NCBI RefSeq assembly: GCF_001026905.1
Contig: NZ_LAQL01000010.1
Location: 62,001-126,000 of the forward strand
Direction: 5' to 3'
Length of the DNA stretch: 64,000 nucleotides
Source: Kiloniella spongiae
GTDB lineage: Bacteria; Pseudomonadota; Alphaproteobacteria; Kiloniellales; Kiloniellaceae
In this document: positions 46,594 to 54,798 of the stretch, piece by piece
Layout of the letters: every line of letters starts with the position of its first letter
How positions within the stretch are numbered: the first letter of the stretch is position 1
The notes under the pieces: model-generated
The model's database searches: none
What the model was told of the DNA's origin: nothing
Seen by the model: the letters and a program-made list of their open reading frames with translations, nothing else
Translations under genes and position numbers: made by a program

Positions 46594-47207
46594 TTCCCAC
46601 CACTTTCCCCGCCGTCTCGTTGTACGGTTTCTACCAGATTTTTATGAGCCCTAAGTTTTGAGATAACGGCTTCTGGGTCTTTTGGTACGACAAGTTTATA
46701 AACGCCCAGTGCAGATGGTCCGTCAACAATACGAGCATCGACAGCCAACAAAAGCTCGCGGATATTTTCTTCCTGTGCCTCGGGCACAAAAGTAACCGAG
46801 AGAACCGGGCCGCGAATATGAGTGACATTGCCACCACTGGCCGCAACCAAATCATTATTCTGTTGCCAAAGCGGGACGACATAAGCCGTTTGGACAAGCA
46901 ACATTATGCAGGCCGCAATTGTTGCAATCCGCCATATACCGCTTTTCACGTTATCATTTTGCGGAATTTTTTGTGATAGAGTGCTTTTTTCTTTCGCAAG
47001 ATCCCGCTGTAGCCGTTTTAGACCAAACTCTCCCGGAGATACGCCAAGGTCCTGATTTAGCACCTCGTCTCTTATACTTTTCAGAAAAGTACATTCGTCG
47101 CGAAGAGCTTCATCTTTGGCCAAAGCATTCTTGACAGTTTCGAGCTCTTCGCCCTCAAGGCTGCCATTTACATAAAACGGCAAAAGCTCTTCAATTTCCT
47201 TTTTCAT
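46590..47207 (-). CDS. Membrane anti-sigma factor with protease-prodomain-like periplasmic end
   Basis: Starting at the ATG ending 47207 (GGGAGG upstream), this 205-residue protein has a cytosolic N-terminus resembling anti-sigma domains (LLPFYVNGSLEGEELETVKNAL) but no HxxxCxxC zinc motif. A single membrane helix follows at about 91-114. The periplasmic part at about 136-197 (LSVTFVPEAQEENIRELLLAV, then IVDGPSALGVYKLVVP) looks like the inhibitor-I9/subtilase prodomain fold. It lies between the sigma and S8 protease genes with overlaps on each side. It likely holds the sigma factor at the membrane until a periplasmic signal arrives. Confidence 0.75.
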   Translation of the reverse strand: MKKEIEELLPFYVNGSLEGEELETVKNALAKDEALRDECTFLKSIRDEVLNQDLGVSPGEFGLKRLQRDLAKEKSTLSQKIPQNDNVKSGIWRIATIAACIMLLVQTAYVVPLWQQNNDLVAASGGNVTHIRGPVLSVTFVPEAQEENIRELLLAVDARIVDGPSALGVYKLVVPKDPEAVISKLRAHKNLVETVQRDGGESGGK

Positions 47208-47209
47208 GT

Positions 47210-47764
47210 TCAGCCTCCCATACGGTTGGACAGGCAACGTTTCATCGCCTGTTTGGCATGGAACATACGGGTCTTAACGGTGTTTTCCGGACAGTCCACA
47301 ATCAGCGCAATCTCTGAATAGGGAAGATCTTGGAAAAATGCCAGTTGCATCACAGCGCGTTGTACTGCCTTTAGTGTATCAAGACAAAACTTGATATGAT
47401 CACTTTTTTCAGCCGTCAAAAGACACGCCATTGCATCAGGACTATCATCCGCAGTTTCCGGAAAGTTGTCACTATCCATTGGTATGTCTGTTCTTTTACG
47501 CATCCGATCCACCGTCTTGTAGTACGCTATTCCAAATAGCCAGGTTGATACTTTAGAACGCCCTTCAAAGGTTTCAGCTTTGCGCCAAACCTCTAAAAAG
47601 GTTTCGTTTAGTATGTCGGCTGCTTCGAATGAATCGTTCAATTTTGATTTAATAAAATGATACAAACGTTTTTCAAACAGATTATAAAAATCAGCAAAGG
47701 CGGTTTCATCGCCTTTGCTGACACGTTTTAGAAGAGAAAATGCTGTATCGTTTTCTGTCATCAA
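47210..47764 (-). CDS. ECF-family RNA polymerase sigma factor
   Basis: This 184-residue protein has sigma region 2 (about 30-92, AADILNETFLEVWRKAETFEGRSKVSTWLFGIA) and region 4 (about 130-180, LPYSEIALIVDCPENTVKTRMFHAKQAM). It lacks regions 1 and 3, as usual for ECF factors. It precedes its probable anti-sigma gene by 2 bases and follows the secreted protein gene by 10 bases. I do not see a classical GGAAC promoter before the operon, so its target promoters are unknown. Confidence 0.9.
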   Translation of the reverse strand: MMTENDTAFSLLKRVSKGDETAFADFYNLFEKRLYHFIKSKLNDSFEAADILNETFLEVWRKAETFEGRSKVSTWLFGIAYYKTVDRMRKRTDIPMDSDNFPETADDSPDAMACLLTAEKSDHIKFCLDTLKAVQRAVMQLAFFQDLPYSEIALIVDCPENTVKTRMFHAKQAMKRCLSNRMGG

Positions 47765-47774
47765 ATAAAGATCT

Positions 47775-48968
47775 CTATGGCATATATATCAATTGACGGG
47801 GCGAAGACCCGATAACACGGCCTTCTTTATCAAAAGCACGTAATCGCCAGTCATAGCTTTCACCAGGCGTCAAATTATCCAAAGAAAAAGCGGAAAGTTT
47901 AAGCTTTAGATCCTTCGCGGAGACAACTTTCCCTGAAACCACTTTGCTGTGGCCCGGATTGAATATTTCAACCTGATAGGCAAGAGCACCGGGAATATTT
48001 TCCCACGCAAAAACCGTATCCTGACTAACCCTTGCACCATTTCCGGGGCTGAGTGTTGTCAGATTATCTTCCGGTCTATTGGTTGTACCTTCAAGAACAA
48101 AGTATCTCAACACAGGAAGTTCGGCGATACCATCGGCATCTTCGACGCTGAAAGTCAGCAAATAGAGGCCGTTTTTGGCTGTTGGCAAGGCCGGACTTAC
48201 TATTCTTGTTCGTCCCTGGCCAGAGCTAACAACCTGTTGACGCACAACTTGCAGGATACGCCCACGTGCACTGCCAAGGCTTGCAGTTGGATCAATAATT
48301 CGCCACTCACCTTTCAAAAGCCCGCTACTACGGAAATTTATTTCTGCAATGGCTCTTCTTGTATCGCCCTTTGCGATCACATCGGTTCTGGCGTCATTGT
48401 CGAAACGCAGATCAATACGATTAATGCTGAGTGCACCCCCTTGACCTGAACTTGAAAAAACAGAAAGTCGCGCTAAACCTGTCGTTTGCGTATCCGTAAA
48501 AATTCTGGATATCAAAACAGATCCGGCGGGGGCTTCGGCTATTTTTCGGGCCAAGGCCGGAGAAATTGAGAGAACCTCGCTAAAGCGTAGTGTTTCACTT
48601 TGCGGAGGACTCAGAGTTGATTGCTTAAGCAAACTACCACCAAGTGTGGCGACATTCGTACCGTTAATTTGCAAAACGGCATTTGCTGAGCTGACAGGAA
48701 CAGTTGATGGGCCAGTTGGCTCAAACCTTGTAACATTCCATGTCAATGATATAGCAGACGCCCCCTTCACATTAACATTTGCGCGTTGTGGCGAAACAGT
48801 AACCGAACTCACATTGGCTTCGGCAACTATAGGCACAGCTAGTCCTGCCCCGGATATGACACCCGAAACCAGAACCGCCTTAATAGCTAAGCGAAAATGG
48901 TGCTTTAACGCGCAGAACCATGTAGGCCTGATACTCTGTTTCATTTTGAGCACTATCTGTGTTTCCAT
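47775..48968 (-). CDS. Secreted beta-rich protein with Fn3-like C-terminus
   Basis: The 397-residue product has a long signal sequence (n-region about 28 residues, then AIKAVLVSGVISGAGLAVPIVAEA). Its beta-rich domains end in a fibronectin-III-like repeat (about 310-395: FAWENIPGALAYQVEIF and LTPGESYDWRLRAFD). GGAGG lies seven bases before the first ATG (48968), so the gene truly begins inside the end of the outer-membrane-barrel gene, an 89-base overlap. Its function is not recognised; as second gene of the barrel-sigma-protease operon it may be a partner of the barrel. Confidence 0.75.
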   Translation of the reverse strand: METQIVLKMKQSIRPTWFCALKHHFRLAIKAVLVSGVISGAGLAVPIVAEANVSSVTVSPQRANVNVKGASAISLTWNVTRFEPTGPSTVPVSSANAVLQINGTNVATLGGSLLKQSTLSPPQSETLRFSEVLSISPALARKIAEAPAGSVLISRIFTDTQTTGLARLSVFSSSGQGGALSINRIDLRFDNDARTDVIAKGDTRRAIAEINFRSSGLLKGEWRIIDPTASLGSARGRILQVVRQQVVSSGQGRTRIVSPALPTAKNGLYLLTFSVEDADGIAELPVLRYFVLEGTTNRPEDNLTTLSPGNGARVSQDTVFAWENIPGALAYQVEIFNPGHSKVVSGKVVSAKDLKLKLSAFSLDNLTPGESYDWRLRAFDKEGRVIGSSPRQLIYMP

Positions 48969-50937
48969 TGAATTCCTCCATTGATCCTCTCAGGGCCAAT
49001 GCCAAACCTGGGCGATTGGTGCGAGGTCGAAGGAAAGTCCATTCTACCTCGCTATTAACGATATGACTATCAGATGAGTCGCCGCTACCGTTCGCAAGGT
49101 TCAAATTATAATCAATATTTAAGTCAACTTTATCCGGAACAAGCTCTGCTGTCGCCCCCAGATAGAGGTTTGTACTAAAGCTGTTTTTATTTGTATCAAG
49201 ATCCTCAAACACCCCGAACTGCGTGCCGCCATTAACATCCAGTCTGTCAGAAACAATCCACCCAACATTAAAACCTGTCAGATTGTTAACTGTGTCACTT
49301 GATACATTGGTAAAATCATCAAAACGGGAATAGCTATGGGATGCAGACCAATACCAAGCATCATAGTTAGCACCGCCACCCAGTGTAATAGAAGACGATA
49401 GATTATCCGTATCACCGCCATCATATCCAGATGGTGTTTTAACACGCCCCAAGCTGGCTAGATAACTGTTCATAAAAATATAGGGTGTTCCCAGCCATTC
49501 TGTTGATCCCGTTTGTTGATCAAAGGAATAGTTCAAACCAAAATCAATACTTTCCAAACGATCTGTTGGAACATTTGCGAGATCATCAACGTTATTGGTT
49601 TCATGTAATGCATAGAGGTTCGCGGATAAAGCACCCCAATAGAGGTTTGTATAGGCAGAATAAGCATCGCGGTCAGAAACCAGTCCCGGATTGGCCAAGC
49701 TTTCAAAGAAAGTATCAACGCGGTCATACCCAAAGCCAACGTCAATATCCAATGCGTCATCCCATACAACTGGCGCTTCTTCAAACAGACCATGTTCAAT
49801 CAAAAACGAAATAGCATCACTGCTATCTTTTGGTGCATCCCCATTATCACCATCCTGATCAAACAGGGCGTGAGCGTATTGTGCTTTTAAACGGGTTCTA
49901 TTTTGGCCAAAGCTTTTTTCCAAACCGACGCCCCATCCAGAACCAGAGGCAGCACTATCTAGATCAGAAAGGCCAATGCCACTTCCCTCACCCAAACCGT
50001 CGTAGTAAGTACCGGTTAATTTCAATGCATCCACATCAGTTGAAAATGGCTTTACAGCCAGACTAACGCCTTTCAGGCGGTTGTCTGTACTGTTAAGACC
50101 AGTCAGATCTGCGGCTCCTGAAACGGACTCTGTACCAAAAGCAAAACCCTGCGCCTCTACCCTGCTATCACTTGTACCAAGTCGTGCGGAAACACCACGA
50201 CGATAAAAATCTGAAACAAGAAGAGTTTCCAACCCCGTATCATGGTGGCCGAGAGAAAAACCTCCGGCTAAGGTATCCCCTTGATAATCGGCGTTTATAT
50301 CATATTCCCCCAAATCGACTGCACGTTCAGTCTGGGCAAAATCAACATCACTTTGCACAAGGTAATTTGCATGACCATCCACGGTCCATTTCCCGGCAGA
50401 GAAACCCGTGTTGATATCACCACTCCCCGATAAGGTTGAGCGATTAGTCTCATGCCCGATATTTTGCTGCACAACACGTCGACTGAATTCTGTTAAGGTA
50501 TCAGCACGAAAATAGGCAGAGCGAAGTAATCGTTCTGCCATTTCAATTTCCGGGGTATTTTCATTTAAATCTGAGACATTGCCAACAGGAGCAGCATTAG
50601 TAACATTAAAAGTCCATTGTTGCCTAACCTTTGATGTACCATCAGGGTTCAGCGTTACCAATTTCAGTGTATGTTCATTTCCATCCAGTGCTTGAAGCGG
50701 CTTGTAGATAAAATCCACGCCATCAAGTGAAAGCAGCGATGTGATATCAATCCCATCCAGTTCTACACCAAGCTGAGTCAGTGTTATCACATCCAGATCA
50801 TCAGGAAGATCAATGACTATCTTTGCATCAGGTGCGTCAGGAGGTGTAAAATTTGCGGTCCAATCTGCCAAAGTTGGTTGAACGTATAAAAGCGGCAAAA
50901 CCATTGCCGCTACTAAAGTCCTATAATCATAACGCAT
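48880..50937 (-). CDS. Outer-membrane beta-barrel protein
   Basis: From the ATG ending at 50937 (MRYDYRTLVAAM, signal peptide to about PTLADW), the product is about 685 residues long. It has a beta-rich N-terminal domain (about 24-150) and then many amphipathic strands with alternating polar/hydrophobic residues and acidic turns (GDINTGFSAGKWTVDGHANYL, IDFGLNYSFD). It ends in FSLSY with a terminal aromatic, the typical barrel signal. An open frame extends to 51033, but the signal peptide fixes the inner start. It is first in the operon leading to the sigma factor, so its own regulation matters to the whole unit. Confidence 0.75.
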   Translation of the reverse strand: MRYDYRTLVAAMVLPLLYVQPTLADWTANFTPPDAPDAKIVIDLPDDLDVITLTQLGVELDGIDITSLLSLDGVDFIYKPLQALDGNEHTLKLVTLNPDGTSKVRQQWTFNVTNAAPVGNVSDLNENTPEIEMAERLLRSAYFRADTLTEFSRRVVQQNIGHETNRSTLSGSGDINTGFSAGKWTVDGHANYLVQSDVDFAQTERAVDLGEYDINADYQGDTLAGGFSLGHHDTGLETLLVSDFYRRGVSARLGTSDSRVEAQGFAFGTESVSGAADLTGLNSTDNRLKGVSLAVKPFSTDVDALKLTGTYYDGLGEGSGIGLSDLDSAASGSGWGVGLEKSFGQNRTRLKAQYAHALFDQDGDNGDAPKDSSDAISFLIEHGLFEEAPVVWDDALDIDVGFGYDRVDTFFESLANPGLVSDRDAYSAYTNLYWGALSANLYALHETNNVDDLANVPTDRLESIDFGLNYSFDQQTGSTEWLGTPYIFMNSYLASLGRVKTPSGYDGGDTDNLSSSITLGGGANYDAWYWSASHSYSRFDDFTNVSSDTVNNLTGFNVGWIVSDRLDVNGGTQFGVFEDLDTNKNSFSTNLYLGATAELVPDKVDLNIDYNLNLANGSGDSSDSHIVNSEVEWTFLRPRTNRPGLALALRGSMEEFNGNTDSAQNETEYQAYMVLRVKAPFSLSY

Positions 50938-51043
50938 CTTTTTTTTAATTTTCAAACACACGCCCGATTTTCCCCAAGGCAGACTTCGTACAATTTTACA
51001 CCAAGATACTATAGAAATCAGTATTTTGAGCAATCATCCAAAG

Positions 51044-51059
51044 TGTATCAATTGTATCA
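51044..51059 (-). promoter_or_regulatory. TGATACA tandem element before the OMP/sigma operon
   Basis: On the minus strand TGATACA-AT-TGATACA, a perfect direct repeat with nine-base period, lies 107 bases upstream of the barrel start. Closely related elements in the same orientation to the gene occur at 52725-52740, 54693-54708 and 59492-59507. Confidence 0.6.
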
Positions 51060-51145
51060 GTTAAGATTGAATGTACTATTAACCACAAGGATAAAAGAGT
51101 AGCAGAACCTTATTCTAGGCCCTGCCACTCGCTGAGATCCTAATT

Positions 51146-52492
51146 TTATTCAGGAGTCTGGATTTTCAAACGTTTCGGCCTTTGTGTTTTGGGCTCTGCC
51201 TTACCCAAAGGACCTCGTTGAGGTTTTGTTTGCAGGATTGGCTTAACCATTGGTTGATTTGCATTATCCTGACTTTGATAGCCACCCGCTTTAGCTCCAC
51301 CAGTATTCACAGTTACCTGTGGCGTACAGCGATGCTTGAAGGTCGCAGAACCAAACTCTGTCCATGGTCCATAACTATCGCTATTTTGATCTTTAAGCTG
51401 AGCCTCAATAGTCATCGTATGTTCATAGGTTTTGTTAATAGTCGCCCACCACTTGAATTGATGATGATTGTACATTTTATCAATCAAAGGATAGTCAAAA
51501 TCAAAGTGCCTATTTATTTGGTTGGCTGAATCATAACTGCCCAGATAAACCTGCGGAAGCACGAAGTTCCCTTCACTGTTTTTCACACCGATCTTAAAAC
51601 GTACAGTTCCTTTACCTGCCCCTTTATAGTTCACACGGATTTTAGGATCAGGCGTTCCTTCTGTACATTTTCCAATGTGATGAGGCATATTTGGCTGGAA
51701 AGTTGCCTGATTTAAAAGCAACGACTGATTGTTATTGTATTGCGGTTGATTTTGTTGTCCTAACTGTACATTTAGAAGGGGCTTATCAGTAACCGCAGGA
51801 TCACCTTTATATTTCACTTGGATAGTGAAGTTTTTAGTTTCAAACCCAGCTTTCCATGGGCTTTGACCAGGGTAAATGTATTTTCCGCACCATCCCGCAA
51901 TAGAAACAGGTCTTTGCAGGACTATTTCCTGATCATTTTTGTAAAAGCTTGCCTTCGTCCCGCCTCCTTGTATGTGAGCTTGCAACTTTTTATTGATTTC
52001 TTCCAATGGATCAACACGAACGACCGGATGACCATTCTTAATTTGGTTGAGAGGAACTATGAAACTATCATCACCATAAGTGCCCTCGGTTATCCACTTC
52101 CCTAAGCCACTTCGGGTTTTATTAACAACATCGTAATTGCTTTTATACAAAGCAGCATTCTCGTTGATGTCCTCACTAAACATACTAAGAGGACCAAAAT
52201 AAATTTTAGCTACTTTAAAGCTAATTTTTTTATCATCACCACATTGAACAAAGCCATCTGCTTCGATTTCAATGGATGATTCCTGTACTTGTAAATTTAC
52301 GTTACTTGCCAATTTATTTGCTGAAGTATTTTTCACATTAATAACCGCAGCATATCCCGGAAAACTTACATCAACATTTTGTACATATTCTGAATTCCCA
52401 CTGGATGCTGCATAAACAGCATTAGAAGCTATTGCACTGACACCAAGAGCTGCGGCACTTGCTCCTAGGAATATTTTTTTCAGCTTATTCAT
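51146..52492 (-). CDS. Secreted protein, paralog of the neighbouring gene
   Basis: This 448-residue exported protein has a signal peptide (MNKLKKIFLG to about VYAASS). Two halves share beta-rich features: IYFGPLSMF, FIVPLNQIKNGHPVVRVDPLEEINKKLQ, FTIQVKYKGDP and a C-terminal TFKHRC. A Pro/Gln/Lys-rich tail (about 400-448) follows. It is clearly paralogous to the product starting at 53834. I do not know the family; conserved cysteines (QCGDD, GWCGK, GKCTEG, HRC) suggest disulfide bonds. A TGATACA-type element lies about 233 bases upstream. Confidence 0.75.
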   Translation of the reverse strand: MNKLKKIFLGASAAALGVSAIASNAVYAASSGNSEYVQNVDVSFPGYAAVINVKNTSANKLASNVNLQVQESSIEIEADGFVQCGDDKKISFKVAKIYFGPLSMFSEDINENAALYKSNYDVVNKTRSGLGKWITEGTYGDDSFIVPLNQIKNGHPVVRVDPLEEINKKLQAHIQGGGTKASFYKNDQEIVLQRPVSIAGWCGKYIYPGQSPWKAGFETKNFTIQVKYKGDPAVTDKPLLNVQLGQQNQPQYNNNQSLLLNQATFQPNMPHHIGKCTEGTPDPKIRVNYKGAGKGTVRFKIGVKNSEGNFVLPQVYLGSYDSANQINRHFDFDYPLIDKMYNHHQFKWWATINKTYEHTMTIEAQLKDQNSDSYGPWTEFGSATFKHRCTPQVTVNTGGAKAGGYQSQDNANQPMVKPILQTKPQRGPLGKAEPKTQRPKRLKIQTPE

Positions 52493-52759
52493 TTTGATCT
52501 CCTGCTTTAATCAATCATTACTTTCGAACAACGCAATGTTGTCGTTACAGGGTCTGACGGTATAAAAACGGGAAAAGTTCAAAATGAATTATAAAAATTT
52601 TCAGATAACAGTTTTATAGCTACCTGATTGCTCCCAAGACAGACGCCCTGATACTCGGGATAAGCCATCCAAAGCATCAGGGCGTGATTATAAGTCGTAA
52701 TGTTATCAATCGTATTTCAGGGAAAGTATCTATTGTATCAAAGGAACAAGATTACGTTG
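52493..52759. other. Leader region of the secreted paralog gene
   Basis: No gene is seen. It contains a 9-bp inverted repeat CGCCCTGAT (52644-52652) and ATCAGGGCG (52676-52684), separated by 23 bases and without a T tract, and the regulatory repeat at 52725-52740. The 5' leader of the 51146-52492 gene thus appears to be more than 200 bases long. Confidence 0.5.
52725..52740 (-). promoter_or_regulatory. TGATACA tandem element before the secreted paralog gene
   Basis: The minus strand reads TGATACA-AT-AGATACT, the first heptamer perfect and the second with two changes, at the same nine-base period as the other elements. It lies about 233 bases upstream of the 52492 start, between that gene and the decayed end of its paralog. 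Confidence 0.5.
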
Positions 52760-52850
52760 CTACTCTTTCAAACAACGATAAACAAATTTTTCAGAGACAA
52801 AGTCCCCTCATTCGCCCCACTGGGTTCCACGTTTTTCCTTGATCTGAGCT
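52760..52850 (-). pseudogene. Out-of-frame remnant of the second paralog's C-terminus
   Basis: Downstream of the 52851 stop, another minus-strand frame reads AQIKEKRGTQWGE, a TGA (52808-52810), then GDFVSEKFVYRCLKE before TAG at 52760-52762. This aligns with AQLKDQNSDSYGPWTEFGSATFKHRC of the intact paralog. A frameshift near 52860-52900 plus the in-frame TGA therefore separates the gene from its ancestral end. Confidence 0.65.
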
Positions 52851-53834
52851 TTAAGATAATTGCGTCATAAAAGATCCCTGACCACCCCTGTGCAACATAT
52901 GCGCGCCCAAAGGATAAAGAATTTCAGTAGCAATTGTTAATGGTATTTCCGAGTTATGAGGTATTATTTGAGAACCAGCAATAGTTTGCTCATTTTGTAG
53001 TAAAACAAACCGAATGGCCCCTATACCAACTGCTGTATAGGAAAACCTGACTGGACTGGTTGTCTCGGCATGACAAACACCAGAATACATTAAGGATGGT
53101 TGAAATATCGACACATCTGTCAGCTTTAAGAATGACTTATTAAAATTCGCTATTTGTCGGTCCAGTGACTTCGAGCCAGAAAAATTTTGATCCCCCTTAT
53201 ACCGAATAACAATATTAATAGTTTCAGTATCATAACCAGAAAATCTCTCTCCTTTACTTTCACACTCTGTAATCAGTGTAATAGCCCTCGAGAGTATAAT
53301 TTCATGACTATCCTGATAAAAATTCTCAAATGTCTTTCCCTCTTCTAAATACCCCAACAGCTTTTTTTGCATCAGCTCCTTCACATCAACACGCAAAGAA
53401 GAATGACCATTTGAAATATTTGATAATGGAACTCGAAACACTTGCGGATCAGAACTATACTTCGTCTCCCATTCGGAAGTTGACGCATTCCATTCATTAA
53501 GATGTGGAGGATATGTTTCCCCATATAATATGCGGTCAAAAGTACCAAAATAAATTTCCGTATTTTCTGGAACTATTTTCGCATCAATAGAACATTTTAC
53601 ATAACCATCAGCCAATAGCTCCAGATAGGGAGGCACTGTCAAAAACTCTATATTATCAGAGCCATCAGAACGATTAACCTGAAGCACGATATTATCTGAT
53701 CTTAGTTCCAGATTGACCGCTTTAACAAAACCAGAGCTTTCTTCGGCACCAGCAGAAGCATTCATCATCAAAACAAGAACTGTTAATGACAGCCTGACAA
53801 AGTATTTGAAAGGATTGCGGCTACTGTTCGACAT
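52851..53834 (-). CDS. Truncated secreted paralog (C-terminus lost by frameshift)
   Basis: This 327-residue protein has a signal peptide (to about NASAGAEE) and runs parallel to the 448-residue neighbour: IYFGTFDRIL, FRVPLSNISNGHSSLRVDVKELMQKKL, FYQDSHEIILSRAITL, INIVIRYKGD and SIFQPSLMYSGVC. It ends early as SFMTQLS, while the following bases encode the homologous end in another frame with an extra stop. It is either a decaying gene or affected by an assembly indel, perhaps in the CCCC run at about 52883. It starts six bases after the VOC gene on the same strand, so they may be co-transcribed. Confidence 0.65.
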   Translation of the reverse strand: MSNSSRNPFKYFVRLSLTVLVLMMNASAGAEESSGFVKAVNLELRSDNIVLQVNRSDGSDNIEFLTVPPYLELLADGYVKCSIDAKIVPENTEIYFGTFDRILYGETYPPHLNEWNASTSEWETKYSSDPQVFRVPLSNISNGHSSLRVDVKELMQKKLLGYLEEGKTFENFYQDSHEIILSRAITLITECESKGERFSGYDTETINIVIRYKGDQNFSGSKSLDRQIANFNKSFLKLTDVSIFQPSLMYSGVCHAETTSPVRFSYTAVGIGAIRFVLLQNEQTIAGSQIIPHNSEIPLTIATEILYPLGAHMLHRGGQGSFMTQLS

Positions 53835-53840
53835 TAGAAG

Positions 53841-54242
53841 TCAGCCCCCCATTGGCGTACAGATTTCGATAAGTGTTCCTGCTGTATCTCGCAAATAGGC
53901 AACAGTCTGTCCCCATGGTTTTTCGTGTGGTGCTGAAATTGCGACAGCTCCGGCCTTTACCGCATCATCCCACTTTTGATGAACCTCATTCGTTACAAAA
54001 ACCATGGTTTGACCGAATGGCAGATTGTTGATTGATAATTTCTGATAATCTCCCTTGAGGCTATCCTTCCCCATTATATGAGAAGCAATGCCAAGAATAG
54101 CTCCTTCAGTTTCGAGTTCTCCATAGAGTAAAGAGTCATGCTCTTTGTATTCCATGCGAACTTTCAAATCGAATGCCTGTTGATAGAAATTCAGGATTTC
54201 CTGAACATCTTCTACATAAATAACAACAAATCCGAGTTTCAT
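53841..54242 (-). CDS. VOC-family (glyoxalase/bleomycin-resistance-like) protein
   Basis: From the ATG ending at 54242 (AGGGG seven bases upstream), the 133-residue product begins MKLGFVVIYVEDVQEILNFYQQAFDL, the standard VOC start. It continues with TMVFVTNEVHQKWDDAVKAGAV and ends YLRDTAGTLIEICTPMGG, with the metal-site Glu in LIEIC. VOC proteins range from glyoxalases to dioxygenases and antibiotic-binding proteins, so the reaction is unknown. An open frame extends upstream to 54353 without a usable start signal. Confidence 0.82.
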   Translation of the reverse strand: MKLGFVVIYVEDVQEILNFYQQAFDLKVRMEYKEHDSLLYGELETEGAILGIASHIMGKDSLKGDYQKLSINNLPFGQTMVFVTNEVHQKWDDAVKAGAVAISAPHEKPWGQTVAYLRDTAGTLIEICTPMGG

Positions 54243-54417
54243 AATAATCCCCTTATTCTTGCCTCTAATGAAGAAACAATACCCATAAAAACCAGTAAGT
54301 CGTTGCGCTATAACATCAGGTTCAAAATTTATATAAAAACATTTTTGAACCATCCAAACCTCTGACTCGACAAACGTAACAAGTTGTCAAAAACAAGAGA
54401 ATAAATTGGAGTTTACA

Positions 54418-54651
54418 ATGGGTAATTATCGCACAGATATCAAAAAGTTAGAAACCAACAATTCAGAAGAATCTTATACAGTTATTTTTGCAGATCTATT
54501 TGATGATATCATTACTGATCAGGAAACTCCGAAAGTTGATGCTGTGTTTGTAAGTAATCGTTGGCAAGATTGCGATACTACGGCTTCAAGAGAACCTTCT
54601 ACTCGGCTTTACAATTTAATTGATAATCATGAACTCGTTAAAAACGTATGA
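54418..54651 (+). CDS. Small hypothetical protein
   Basis: A 77-residue open frame starts at ATG 54418, with GGAG six bases upstream. The product is acidic and has no signal peptide or membrane helix; it contains TVIFADLFDDIITDQE and FVSNRWQD. I do not recognise it. The clear ribosome binding site and the gap-filling position support a real gene. It is followed by a regulatory-type repeat. Confidence 0.5.
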   Translation: MGNYRTDIKKLETNNSEESYTVIFADLFDDIITDQETPKVDAVFVSNRWQDCDTTASREPSTRLYNLIDNHELVKNV

Positions 54652-54692
54652 GTTCAGGAAAAGTGTACGAGTTCTGGCATCTAGAGGTTCTT

Positions 54693-54708
54693 TGATACAA
54701 TTGAAACC
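54693..54708 (+). promoter_or_regulatory. TGATACA tandem element before the DUF3592 gene
   Basis: TGATACA-AT-TGAAACC on the plus strand lies 91 bases upstream of the 54799 start. The first heptamer is perfect and the second has two changes. The orientation relative to the gene is the same as at the other sites. Confidence 0.5.
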
Positions 54709-54798
54709 ATTAAGGATGCATTCCTGACAAGAAGCCTATTTATGATTCATTCAAGCACATTATCTAAATGATAAGTTTGAAAACCTAAGGAGTGTACA

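Noticed and set aside
47765-47774. Search for an ECF-type GGAAC promoter just before the sigma gene
   Set aside because: Only ten bases separate it from the preceding gene, and none was found; the sigma gene is expected to be read from the operon promoter.
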